Positions 39,069 to 51,502 of a stretch of 64,000 nucleotides of DNA are shown one piece after another. Within the stretch, counting starts at the first letter, position 1. Every line of letters begins with the position of its first letter. Source of the stretch: Rachycentron canadum. Taxonomy: Eukaryota; Chordata; Actinopteri; Carangiformes; Rachycentridae. The DNA lies in contig CM076669.1 of NCBI GenBank assembly GCA_038496675.1, forward strand, positions 5,136,526 through 5,200,525, read 5' to 3'. Under the pieces are notes generated by a model, which was not told where the DNA came from, did not search any database, and saw only the letters and a list, made by a program, of their open reading frames with translations. Position numbers and translations under genes: made by a program.

Positions 39069-41603
39069 GAACATACAGAGTTTTTTGAAGGAATGTGACA
39101 TAAAATCATCTCCTATGAAAGTTCTACCTACATATTGTCCACTTTGATACTTTAAGGACATTTCTTTCATTGCTACTGACCATTGAGCATCCAATATCAT
39201 TGCATTTCCTTGGGATCCTGCACTGGTCATCAATGGTCAAAAGTCAGTTGTTCCATTTCAAGGGTAAGAAAGCATCATGCTGGCCAGGGATGTAAGTTTC
39301 ACTCTTCACTCCATAAATTATACAGTCTTCGGTCTCTGTAGACCTGTTAACACCCAGGATACATAATGTACATGTCCTGCACGACAATCAGAGAAAAATG
39401 ATGGTGGCTCTGCCTCCAATGTAAATGAATGTGGCCCAAGTTCACTATACGTGCAGTACCCTGTATGGAAGCCACAGCCCTCTGAGACCATTATTCCTGA
39501 GTGCTGCAGCACTCTCACTCATATTTCCAGATGAGCCACTAACAAGCACACCTCATGTTTAAATGCAAATTTTCAGGGAGAGCACCTTGCAGAAACCAAA
39601 GCAGTTGAGAAATCTCTTTAACCAGGCCTTGCATGCTTATTAAGAACAACTCTTAACGAGCCGCTGTTTATGTCTTTAGCATATGAAGGGCAAGAACGAA
39701 ACAATGTCACACCTGCTTTTGAACTGCGGGCGGAAAAATAACTTGACCTGAAGAAGTTGAGGGAGTAGCTGATAAAGGGATAAACCTTGAGGCTGCAGTG
39801 TTTAGTACACTAAGCCAGACTGTGGTGGTGAAGAGATGTAGTGTCATGATAACAACATGTTTATGGCATGTTGCCGCATGGGCACGTTCGCAGTTACTTT
39901 CTGCACCACGCCACTCGCTGTTATGACTAATCATAGAGCACAAGAGTGCGGAGAAATCGGAGCCCCCCACACTTTTGAAACGACGCTGCTGCCTTGAAGA
40001 AACGAAGGTCATGTTGGCAGAATGCAAAAACTAGCATAGCTTCAGTGAGCGAAGAGGCTCGGGGAAAGCTTGGGTGCAAGAACATGCCGAGGCTGAGTGA
40101 CGCATCCCTGTTGTCTCACATAGTTAGACAATACATTGTCCAAATGATTTCCCTCGTGGTGAAAATCTGCTTAATGATCTTTGTCCCTGGTGCTCCAATT
40201 CGTTTATTATGCTAATAGGAAAACCAGTTAAGACTGATCAGACATCGTATAAACATAAGTGCACTTCAATGTTCTCTAATCATGTAGGAAGAGGAGGATT
40301 TAAAGGCTCCTAGCAATTCAGCCACATTATAAGATGAAGAAAATTATTCATAAAATTGTCAGATGATGATAAGAGTTTAAAATGCCTAATAGGAAGCCTT
40401 CTGCGCGGATTGCAATCTCCCTCATCGTCAGGCAGTTAATTCCCCCCCGAGCAAATCTGAGCAATCTGAATAAATGTACTGTAAGGCTTAACATACAGAT
40501 GAGATATACGGCACTGACTGGCTGCACGGTGGCATGACCTAAGATAAGTTCCTTCTCCGCTCCAAGCATTGGACTTTGTGCATGTGACAGTAAAAAATGT
40601 CCACCAAGGTTATAAGGAACAGTGTACGTTCTCCCTGGGCACAGCTTGACCCAGGCGGCTGTCTTTATCCGCACTCTATCACCTTAATCTCCAAAGAATT
40701 ACCTCAGCCTCTAGGGAGGGATGGGGGCTCTTATTGAATAAACTGACCAACTTGTATAGAACACTGTCATCGCTGAGGAGCACTAAATGTTTGGCACGCC
40801 AGCTGAACTGCTCTGACGTTACATGGACCATAAATTCCTGAAATGTGTCTAAGCCTCGTAAAGATATATAGAAAAGAGATTTGTAGCTTTCCAGCTGAGG
40901 GATGATTGTCAACTGATTAGAGCGTCAGCTTGTAGCTCAAGGAGCCTGAACTATTGTTTATGTGGTCACTGCACCATTGGAAAAAAAAAAAAAAAAAATC
41001 TTTAACTGCACCAATATCATTGACTGGGATCAGGAAACTTAAGTTACTTATTCCAACCATTTTGTGGACAATCTGATTTTGTTCTTTATCCCTTTTTTGT
41101 TTTCATTCCTATAATTGGGCACCTTCGAGATGCCTTAGTGCTTCTAAGGCATGGGCTGTCAACTAACTAATTGTATTTACATCTTCTAAAACAAATTTTG
41201 TCCCTAGACGGCTATAATAATTATGGTATTATATCTAATAATAATACATCTAGCCCTCATTACTTTTACAGTATCAGAAGTTATACCATAATACACTTTC
41301 TGTGCTGTGAGCAAGTTGCCTTTCAAAAAAGTAAAAAAAAAAAGTAAAAAAAAAAAGCGATAGAATCGAGAGTTAACGAGACAAATCAAGGCAAGTGAAG
41401 GAGTAAAGTTTGACACTGGACTTACAACATTTCTTCTTGACAGGTAAGTAAACAACTGTTAAAGCTAACTTACAAATAACTCCTTAAGACTTGAATCAAT
41501 CAATTGATTAGTTGAATAACAGAAGGTGATCAGTGTTTGATAAATTATCATTTTAGTAATTTTCCATGCAAAAACCCTAACCTCTAACCCTAATTGTAGC
41601 TTC

Positions 41604-41607
<4 letters not shown>

Positions 41608-41634
<27 letters not shown>
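41608..41634. repeat. Poly-T tract (T27)
   Basis: Uninterrupted T homopolymer, which reads as poly-A on the chrm2 strand. Confidence 0.97.
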
Positions 41635-44600
41635 CTGCTTTTCTTAGTCTTATGTGACAGCAATCTGAATATCTTTGGGTTTTGGGCTGTTGCTCATAGA
41701 AAACAAAATATTTGAAGACATCACTAACATGTTTTGGAGATTTCATGGATCGAATGGTCAATCAATTCATCTGGAAAACAATCAATAATGAAAATAACCT
41801 TTCTTTGCAGCGCCAGTACAAATGAACATTTATCACGTCACAGAGGTCCCGGAGAGATGCTTGATCCTAATGTAGGGCACACTGAGACTGCAGGTAGGGC
41901 TTCAGCCATTTTAAGGCTCCTCAAATCGTCTCGCTTTTTATTATGAATATGGTTCATTGTGGGTCACCTCTGCATAGCAATATAATAAAATTCCATTAAG
42001 CAGAGAAGTGTAGACAGAAGAAAGATGTGGCGTCCAGGTTATGGAAAATGAGAGAAAGTACTCACCAACCAAGATTTGATATCCACAGAAATGAAACCAT
42101 TCATATCACATTTTCACTTATCACAACTTGACCTCAGGATACCCCTCTGTGAGATTGCTGTTTTATGTCTGATGACTTCTGCATCTCCGCGAGATCCCCC
42201 TATGAGTGCCGTTTTAACTGTCTTATAACAAAAACATGTTCACACTGCTATGAACTGTCGGAAGCACTTTGGAGAGACCTCGTCGAAAGCACAAGCAATA
42301 AAACGAGCCTTCCAGTGTTTCCATTTTTAAATACTCAGAGGGGAACGTCTGTAATGCAATTTCCTAGTACTTGGTGTCCCCTGACTGCAACTGCCGGGGC
42401 CCTCCTGCAAGTGTGGGCTGCTGCTTTATTGCAACATCAGCATTATGATTGGAAGCTGGGAGGGGGATTGCTTCTCCAAGTGTAAACCTGGTCATAGATC
42501 TCAGTGGACATCTACACTGGCTCTTCATTACCTGCTCTCAGCCAACATCCAGGCAGGGGGGTGGGGTGTCTGGATAAAAAGGCTAGATTGTGTAACAGTC
42601 TTTACAGGCCAATGCATCAATCTTCCTCTGACGCTGCATGTCTTTATACTATAGAGGACGTATGCTTCCTCTACACATGATGGATCTATATGCACGGTCT
42701 GCTGGTAAAGGTTGTCTGCTCTGATTGATCAAGTGAGCCAAGTAACAAGTTGCTAAACACGCATGAATAAGTGCCAGCGTTTAATAAATCTGTGGGTGGA
42801 TGTTTCTGCACTCGTATGTTCGGCCAAATGTTTTAGCTTCAGAGACACAGAAGAGGCAGCGAGTCAGCGAGGCAGCGAAGGCGCAGACGTCCATCGCTCT
42901 GGGTGCTGCCCAGATGAATGCAAAGCCCAAACCAAACAAAGTGAGTGATTAGTGGGTCTGTTTAACCTCGGGGCAGAAGGCTGGCGTTATAAGACCTGGG
43001 AGTTTACTTAGATATTTGCACAGCCGTCCGCCCTCCTGCAGTTCTCTCCTGCTGCAGCACATCCACAGTTTCTCTCAGAGCTGACAGCGCTAATTAGGGA
43101 GAGAGCAAGGTTATTTGGATAAAGTGCACAAGAGGGTTTTGCCATTACAATGTCTATCATTAGCGTTTTGCTCAAAGTGACAAGTGTCCTGTTGATTCAG
43201 TAACAGATCATCTCTGCCAATGACCCTGTTAATATTTAGCAGCTGTACTCAAATACTGCAATTTCGAGGCAGTTGTACTTCATTGTATTTTCGTACTGCT
43301 TCACGTTTGTAGTCCAGTGGAGCTTTATCACAGGTTTTCAGGTCTTTTTTTTTTTTTTTCAATTTTTTTTTTCTAGCCAACATTTGTTTACATGTTGGCA
43401 AATTGGAACCATGCCGACTTCGCTGTTAGCTGTTAGCGATGTCCCAATGGTTGTATAACTAATAACTGGACTTCTTTTGATACTGAGGTTGAAAAAAAAA
43501 ACAACAGTTTATGAAGATAATGATATCTGTTATGTTTGTCCACCAGAAAGCACTGACAGGGTTGTATTTTAAAAGTACAGTTGTCCCGCAGCTTTAAGAG
43601 ATATTTAAGACTATTTTAAACTATACATTTTCTGTTTATATAAATGAATTTGGCCAATGTATGACTGCACATATCATAAATCCCTCAAAAATCCAGTATT
43701 AGTTACTTCATTACATTTCAGACAGATATCATACAAGATCATCTTATACACTAAGCTAGCTAATGGCTCCCAAGTTGTTACAAAGTTAAAAGTCTGCTTA
43801 GACCTCAACTCTCTAATAGTGATCCTGTTCTCTGGCCTTATTTGTTGGAGTGAAGATCAACATGTAGTTGAAGTTCTTTCAGGCAGCGCTGTCATGCGAC
43901 TGAGTCAGTCGGTCAGTGTTTCAGTAAAGACTTTATCTTCGCTGTTGGCTTTTGTTTCCTCCTTTTCCATCATCAGTCAGGGCGATGATATTCATCTCCA
44001 GTAGACAGTCTATCCAGCTCCAGCTCCAGAGCAAAATCAGATTGGTTTCCTTCAGTCTTCAGCGAGTGCAATTTCAAAACCTTTCTGTTTATGGTTGGGG
44101 TTAAAAGCTAGATAATAATGTGAACCATACACCAGAGACAAACTAGATGCTTGCTGTGTGCGTCACAGCTGCGGAACGTGTTGGTTTCCATTTCGGCAGC
44201 CATGTTGATGGGTTAGAGCGGACATAGCGTGAGACCACTCGTGTTGCGGCTGCATCGTGTGATCTAAAATTTCGCCGTCTGGCCTATTTTTCAGGCGTCA
44301 CACGTGCGTCTACCGGCAAAAATATACATAAAAGACCTGTTGACAGTCATTTCGAAATAATGATAGCAATTATGCGATACTTTCTGCTGTAGCCTCTGTG
44401 TCTAGACTGAATCTGATGTATGTGACAGGCATGAAAACAAATATATATATATATATTTTTAAATTGTAGCAGCTGCATATGGAGACAGTGACCTTTACTG
44501 TCAAAAACACGTCTGAAATGAATTTAAAATGAGGAGAAATTGAACGTTCGGGAAAAGTCTATGTAAACAGACACAACTGGTGTGAACACGCACATGTTGG

Positions 44601-45503
44601 GCCTTTATTTTGACATCCCACTTCTGTGAATTGCAGTTAAACACCTTATTTTCTTTCCTTTGCGTCATCACCTCCTTGTTCTGTTTTATTTGTGTAGAAT
44701 TGAATCTCTGCAGGTCAAACACTTTTTCAGCAATTTTTTTTTTTTTTTTTTTTTTTTGTTGCCTGGGTCATCAGCCGCCTCGGTTTGTGCTTTTTATTTT
44801 TCACTTTCGAAATCGTCCTTTGCATCTTTTCTCCTCTGTGTTTCCCGATTCTTTGAGTTGAGATACGTATTTCACAGGTTTTCCTCACCTGAGCAGTGAA
44901 GTAATCTTTTTAGCCCTTTTCTTCAGCCTATTGTTGTTGTTTAACATCTCTAAAGTCAGATCCTCAACTTCATGGTTGCGACTTGAGTTGACTCCATCAC
45001 CTTTTGCCTCTTTTTACGACTCCTCGCCGGCTCGGAGTATGAACTGAAGATTGCACTGAAAGACTAATCTGTTAGCAACGCCGCATCATAACACTGAATG
45101 GTGTCATAGTGACTCAAAGTGAAGACAGAAAGCAAACTGTGTCACCATATTTACATACTGTGATTTTTTTTTTTTTTTTTTTTAAGTAAAAGATGTAAAC
45201 ACTCCTTTCACCGCTGGTAATCACATTTCACATTTCCAAATGCATTCTTATGACTAATGCAGTTGCATTGGTTATCACTCCCATGTTTATTAATTTCTTT
45301 GGATAACACAGCATGGTCTCTGTATAGATATCATCAGACTATAATGATATTGTAATGAGTTTGAAGCTTTACTGCACTTGTAGCTGCTGCTGTTTTAAAC
45401 CAGGCTGCAACCACAGAGAAATCTCTCATGTTCCTGCCAACAACATCATAAGACTTTGAGAAAATGCATGTTCACTGAGCCAGGTTGTCACTAAGTGGGG
45501 GGG

Positions 45504-45517
45504 GTCTCTTATACACA
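45504..45517 (+). other. Residual Tn5/Nextera adapter sequence at gap edge
   Basis: GTCTCTTATACACA matches 14 consecutive bases of the 19-bp Tn5 mosaic end used in Nextera libraries (CTGTCTCTTATACACATCT). It ends exactly where the Ns begin. A chance 14-base match at a gap edge is unlikely, so this is almost surely untrimmed adapter and not genome sequence. Confidence 0.85.
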
Positions 45518-45587
45518 NNNNNNNNNNNNNNNNNNNNNNNNNNNNNNNNNNNNNNNNNNNNNNNNNNNNNNNNNNNNNNNNNNNNNN
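45518..45587. other. Assembly gap (70 N)
   Basis: Run of N between adapter-like sequence on the left and a long G-rich tract on the right. Confidence 0.99.
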
Positions 45588-45588
45588 C

Positions 45589-45630
45589 GGGGCAGGGGGG
45601 GGTGGGGGGGGGGGGGGGGGGGGGGGGGGG
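45589..45630. repeat. Poly-G tract
   Basis: About 42 bases, nearly all G, ending in an uninterrupted G27 (45604-45630). It could form G-quadruplex structure. It could also be inflated by sequencer no-signal G calls, because it lies beside a gap and an adapter remnant. Confidence 0.9.
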
Positions 45631-47410
45631 AGCAAATACACTGCATAGCATGAATTTGTTTGTTATACCTCTAGGGCTGGTGAAATGAGACCAAAAACCT
45701 GCAGATGGAGAAGTCTTTACTTGAGATTAAGTTTGTTCTGGATAAATAAATTCAATTAAAAAAAAAAAAAAACTGGTGTGGATTTAAATTGAAAATGTTC
45801 AAGGTGTAGACGGTAATCTTTAGTAATCTTTTTCCCTGTGCATAAAAGATAAGTGGTCCAATTTAGTTGTTGCCCCTTGACTAAAACACACCACCTGCAT
45901 ATTTACATAAATTCATTCTATCAGCCATTAAATTCCAAATGTGCTTTTTACACGTGTCATCGTGTCTTCAGCAGAAATCTTCGCTTTCTTGGCCGGGCTC
46001 AGAATTTCACAAAAGGATGAAAAAGATTTGGGCCAAAAGTTCAGGGCGCAGATTCAGAGAGAACGGAGCGAAGGTTATCCGACTTCAGAGAGGTTAAGAT
46101 TTGAATAAACACTCGGTCAGGATCGTGTAAAGGTTAAGCTTGCGCATTGCAGCCAATCAAAAGCACAAAAAAAAAAAAAAAAAATCCCTCCCAAGGAGAT
46201 TAGATGAAATTCCACTGTGCTTTGATTCAACAGTAATCTTGATGGCAACTTGCTGGACCTTTCGTAAAATGCCATCGGGGTTTTTAATCATACATGTCTG
46301 GGCCTGAATTTGAAAGCTTGTTAGAGGCTTTGTTATAGACTTGAGTGGTCCCTTTTCACTGTAGCGTAAAAAAATAGAGGTGAAATCACATGATATTCTG
46401 TTAAATCTGTAATTAAATTCACAAAGGAATGATTTATTTTATTTATTTATTTATTTTTTTTACTTAAATTATACATTCTTTCTACAAGAAGTCAGACAGT
46501 GAGGGACACGTCTACAAAGGAAAGCAAATAAATGCAGATTAAGCAGATATTGGTGGAAGTTTTTTGCTCTTTCTGAAATTTCTGCCGGTAGCTCACACAC
46601 AGAGGCAGGGGTTTAATTTGTCATTTCTTATGTAAATTTGTCGTCCTTCTTACATAAATTTTTTGAGACATTCAATCTGGTTTAAGAACAGCTCAAACAT
46701 ACATTTCTACCACTCTTCATCACTATAATCCTATTGGAGGATTATGAGCAATATTTCTGAAGAAGTATGAACTTGACGTGGTTTCAGCTGCTTTTCAAAT
46801 CAAGCCGACAAATCCCTTGATCAAATGTTAGTTTAAGGGATTTCACATATTTTTCTTGTCTTTCACATTTTTTTCTCGTCTCCAAAATTTGCATGTAATA
46901 GCAGCCAATTCTAACATCCATGATTGTGAGGGATTGTGGACATTACTGCATATGCAATGAAGCACAGGGAGCCACTTCAGACCCCATGCAAATTTCTCGT
47001 CTGCAATTTATTGCTTCCTCCCATGGGGTAAACGAGTACGGTGTTTACAAGTGTTTAATGTACACCTCTTCTTGAGCAAACAAGGGGAGTGTGTTATGCC
47101 AAATTCAGACTACACAACATCGGTCCCATGATGGAGACATTCAGACCTAAAAATGAAAGTTGAGACTGATTTTCACAACAAACTACATGAATTACACTAG
47201 AGTCAAAACATGAGCAGGCAGTTACTGATATTCTGTTAAGCTAAATAGCTTTAGCACAAGTTTTTCTACCAAACAATAGCCAGGGAAAAGTCACCATGTA
47301 GCCTAAATTTAGCTTTAGCCAAGACTAGCTGTAGCTAGTTCGCAAGCTAGTTTTCGCTTGATTTAGCACTCTTGCTTTACCTGGGAGTGCTGCTTCTAGA
47401 GCCCATCGAG

Positions 47411-47442
<32 letters not shown>

Positions 47443-50400
47443 CAGCAAATTATAATTTAAAATGTTTTCTGGAAATGGTAAAGCAGAGACTCAAGTTAGA
47501 CTCCTGTCTTAACTCTGTTTTGGTTTTGTCCCGTTTTATTTTGTAGGGTAAAAATAGCTCGTCGTATCCCATGTGGTGCATCATAAAAGATGCAGAATCT
47601 GCGGCTGCTCACGACGTCCCAAGCAAAGGACACTCGTGCCAGATATTTTCGTGCCTCCTCTAATATATTTTGACAACCTGTGAGGCATGTTTCATGACGT
47701 TGACCTACGTAGGACACAACTGTCAGAGCGAAATGAGAGAGTAAAGTTTCATTTCATGTCGGTGAACCTGGAGCCATTCGACTATAATGGGTGAGGAGGG
47801 TCTGAACTAATTACACTGTGGCTGCAACAGTAGCCCTTCCACAAACATTTATGTTGCTCACCCACACACTCATCATCTTTCTACTGATTGGGAAGGAAGA
47901 AGAGAGAAATTTTCAAAGTCTACTTCACCTGATACGAAAACCATCCCTGGCACCTTGCCTCAACAACGCGCGTCAGGAAATTTGGGAAAGATCATCGATC
48001 ACTTGCTTCAAATGAGTGTTAATGTTTCTTCATCATGTTGCTAAGCAGAAACACTGTGTCCACACATTGCATCAGCACAGTGATAGTGACTGAAATAGAG
48101 AATAATTTCTCCCATTTGGAGACAATTTTACTTCATATTTATGAGCAAAGCCTCAATAACTGCACATATCCATCATACACATTTAAGAGTGAATTAAGAA
48201 CATGATAAAATATTTGTTTTTTGAATGAAATGTTGGTATATAACTTTTCACAGGCAGTGAATCATCTGCTAAATCCCTCTGCAAATCATCTTGCAATCCT
48301 CTGGGAGGTACCACCCCACGGCATGCTCTAGATTAATACCAGGGCATTTCTTTGGAATTGATTATTTAACTTTTTCTTTGGCGCTATGTTTTATCTCGGC
48401 CCAGCAGAATGGCTGTGCGCTGTCATAGAGGGCTTTGCCTGTGAATTGAAATCCTTCAGTGCAGGTGTGGAAAGCCGAGTAGTGAAGAGGCTCCTTCACT
48501 TCTGCACTCCACTGATAACTTTAACATTTGACCACGTATTGTGTTGGTCTTATGAAAGTGCACGGCGATGCTTTTCCCTCAAAAAGATTTGCACATTTGT
48601 TCCCGCACGACTTGTGAGTTCTAAAAACTCTAGAAAAGAAAATAGATGGCGGGCCTGGTTCCATTGCTGCGTGGACGTGATTAATGAGTATTTCTTATCA
48701 CAGATCTGCTTATTTTGTTATGTTAAGTCGCTAAGTTGGTGGGAGCCTCAGACAAATTGAATCGCCCTTTCTATGCAGGGAGTGAAGTGAATTCCTAACA
48801 AGATGCATTTTGCCTTTACCTCCGCTGCGGTCAAGTCTAAAATTGTTATTTCAAATAGTCAGCAGTTTCTCTTTCTCAGATTCAAGTCATAACAACGGAG
48901 AGTTCAGACACTCGAATGGCTTTATAATGAATTAGTCAAGCTTGGAAATGAAAACTTCCGCTGTCAGCTGGTTGGCAGCCAGACCGCTCGCTCTCGCTAC
49001 GAGGAGGAAAAAAAATGTGATTGCATGCTGATTTTGTAACTAGGTTATTGGTCACTCTTTCTCCTACCCCACCCCTTCTTCTCCCTCCTCTTCTTCTCTG
49101 CCATAAGTCTGTTAGTGTTTGCTGGATGTAAAGTTTATTAAGTGCTTTCAAATATCCTGAAGAAACTTTGAAATGATAATGATTTAACACGTTTCCTTCA
49201 TGGGAACATGACATTTTCATTTCTCACTGTACTCTGACCTTGCTCTTGCTCTTACTGGTTACATACACAACCAATGAACCATTTCCATGCAGCCCTCCCT
49301 GTTCACCCCGCACCACCCGTCCGTCACCAATTCCTGTCTTCACACTGCAGCCATTTTCCGGAGCGATTTCAAGGTATAATAGCACTCACAAATCATCCGC
49401 TGGGCAGTGGAGTCCTGAAATTGATGTGCCTTCATTTCAAAACAATGGAGGAGCCTTATGAGGGGCCTCATGATGTCATAACTTTAGTAGCTGACAGGGC
49501 AGGCAGGTGTATTTTGGCCCCCAGGATGGGCAACGGGCCAAAGAAAACCCCAGTTGGGACAACTTAATCAATCGCCACATCGAGATTGAAGGGGGGGGGG
49601 GGGAGGCAGGACCGTGGTGTAAGCAGCCACCAGACATGCTCAATCACATTTTCTGTACTGAGCAAACTGACAGCCTTTACTTGGCAAACCAGGCCTCCTT
49701 ATCTCCCTAGAGTTGAGCAATACTTCACTGTTGATCTGCGGCTATCTCTCTGCAACATCCAGACCAAAATCAGAAAAAAACTGCCCAAAACAATAAAAAA
49801 AAGATGAACAACTTCAACAAACCTGAGATAAAAGTTAAATATATTAACACAGCATTTTTGTTTTTACAACTCCACATAATAGAGTCTCATGCCAATATGA
49901 TTTTCTTGGGTTTCACTGGAGAGATTGAGTAATAAATTATTAATGTGGGACAGTAAGAGGACAGTATAAATCCCCGGAGTCCCTGAACTGTAAATGAGGG
50001 GGTTGGGCCTCAAGGAAACGCCATTCTGATTTGAAAACAGATTAAATTAAAATGAATGAACTATATTTTTCACTGAGAAAAATTTCAACGTTATCCATCA
50101 GACACATTGCCTCTTTTAATTAATTCCTCCTGCACTCGTTGACATTTTTCACAGAGGGTGCATGGGTTAAGCGCACCTCCTGTATGAAAAGATTAAAAAG
50201 CTACTTACATGCTAAAAAGAATTATGAATGACTGAGGAGCATGGCTTAATTGGAAATTGATTGACTTGGCCACGTTACACCTGGTCTCATAACATTTCAC
50301 ATCCCTCACACATAGGGGAGTTTGATGCCTTTTTCAATAAGTGGCTCAGCGGTAGCAGAACTCCCCCCCCCCCCATCCTGGTGTCTCTCACTGGAGGAAA

Positions 50401-51122
50401 ATTGTGTGGCTGAGGCTGTGCAACCTCACCAGATCCAAGCCATCACTTCAAAGAGGCAGGGTGGGGATGATCTTTGCATGACGGATGCAGCTTTCCTAGC
50501 AGTGAGTGCCGGAGAACGAGCGGCACCACCATATCTTGAGTTTCGTGTGCCATTGCCCTGCAACCGCCACAAACAAAAAGCACGCTACTGTCAAGAGAGT
50601 AGAGCAAAATCAGCTTCCCCTTTTCCAAGATGGACGCCTGGTGTCATTTTGTGCAGGAACACTGCTGAATGCGAGATTGGCGATTTTCAGATCCCACATT
50701 TCACATTTGATCGTTGAGAATTTGGTAATGCCGCTTCATTGGATTGCAAACATACTAAAATCCAAGCATAACATGAAAGTGCTCATCATAAAAGCATTCG
50801 TTCTGAACTGTTTCACCAAATTTGCAGCTCACAAACAGTGACCTGCAACATGAGATGATTTTTCTTTGTTGTTAATTTCAACACGAGTTCGCCAATCAAA
50901 ACAATCGCTACACTTGTGACCCATGCATGAGCACGTGCATTTATCTGCAATTTGTGAGTAACAGTCATTTGTGAAACAGACCCCAGATGTTTCACCTAAT
51001 TTCACCAGCTGTTTTGCAGTACCACTGAATAAAAGATGCAGGGAATTACACATTTCTACCGCAGACGTCTTACTGAGATAATCACATACAGCTGCAACAA
51101 GAGGGTGCAACATTTAAATGTT
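45631..51122. other. Intronic sequence, no recognisable gene
   Basis: Simple sequence: A-run near 46168-46184, ATTT repeat 46434-46460, T25 at 47412-47436, G13 at 49591-49603, C-run near 50364-50374. A region rich in TAGC motifs at about 47230-47400 may be another degenerate repeat. No gene is seen. Confidence 0.55.
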
Positions 51123-51502
51123 TTAAAGGTCCCATATTTTATACTTATGGTGGTTTATTTGAAGATAAATCCATAAAAAGATATATTTGTTGTTTTAGGT
51201 AAAAAAAAAAAAGTCAATGTATTTTTATATCTCCTCTCTTAGGTTCTACAGGTTGGTGAGCCAATCAGCAGAGAGGCTCTGAGTCTCTCTGTTGATTGGT
51301 TTACCAACCTGTATGTATGTCTGACTGTTTTCTTAGTGATCAAATAAAATATAGTAGATTTCAGGTGAACACCCAGAGAAACCAAATCCTGCAATGATGG
51401 TGGGTCTAAGTGGGCTGCAGCACGGCTTAATATAGAACCTAGACCTGCTTTATAATCAAAGAAGACATAGAAAGCTCACTTTATACAATACAGGCCCTTT
51501 AA
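51123..51502 (-). mobile_element. TTAA-flanked MITE, copy 2
   Basis: Both ends lie in TTAA (51123-51126 and 51499-51502). The terminal inverted repeats read AGGTCCCATATTTTATA on the left and AGGGCCTGTATTGTATA on the right. The reverse complement shares ordered blocks with copy 1 at 15951-16283 (AAAGTGAG, GATTATAAAGCA, TAGGTTCT, AGAGGAGATATAAAA). The element is about 372 bp without target sites and has no coding capacity. Unlike copy 1, its middle carries a long internal hairpin (51248-51312). Confidence 0.8.
51248..51312 (+). repeat. 28-bp hairpin inside the MITE
   Basis: Arms 51248-51275 and 51285-51312 are inverted copies with three differences and a 9-nt loop. All three differences are G in the left arm against T in the right arm. 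A + strand RNA would therefore pair over all 28 positions (25 Watson-Crick, 3 G-U). A minus-strand RNA would have three A-C mismatches. The size and shape are like a MITE-derived microRNA precursor, but there is no expression evidence. Confidence 0.8.

Larger units (their letters stand above)
39069..45517. other. Intronic sequence, no recognisable gene
   Basis: Includes A/T homopolymers (A18 near 40981, T27 at 41608-41634, T24 at 44734-44757, T20 at 45164-45183) and a tandem A11GT pattern near 41334-41356. A CpG-dense patch lies at 44161-44315 (see findings). No open frame has a domain. Confidence 0.55.

Noticed and set aside
40915..40975. tRNA-like string TTGTAGCTCAAGG suggesting a SINE head
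   Set aside because: Only a weak B-side resemblance; no A and B box pair at proper spacing and no acceptor stem.
45426..45688. Proline-rich and glycine-rich frames near 45.4-45.7 kb
   Set aside because: They consist of poly-G or poly-C translation plus Ns and include adapter sequence.
50322..50841. Overlapping 111- and 131-residue plus-strand frames
   Set aside because: No start context, domain or splice structure stands out; length is within chance for this amount of sequence.
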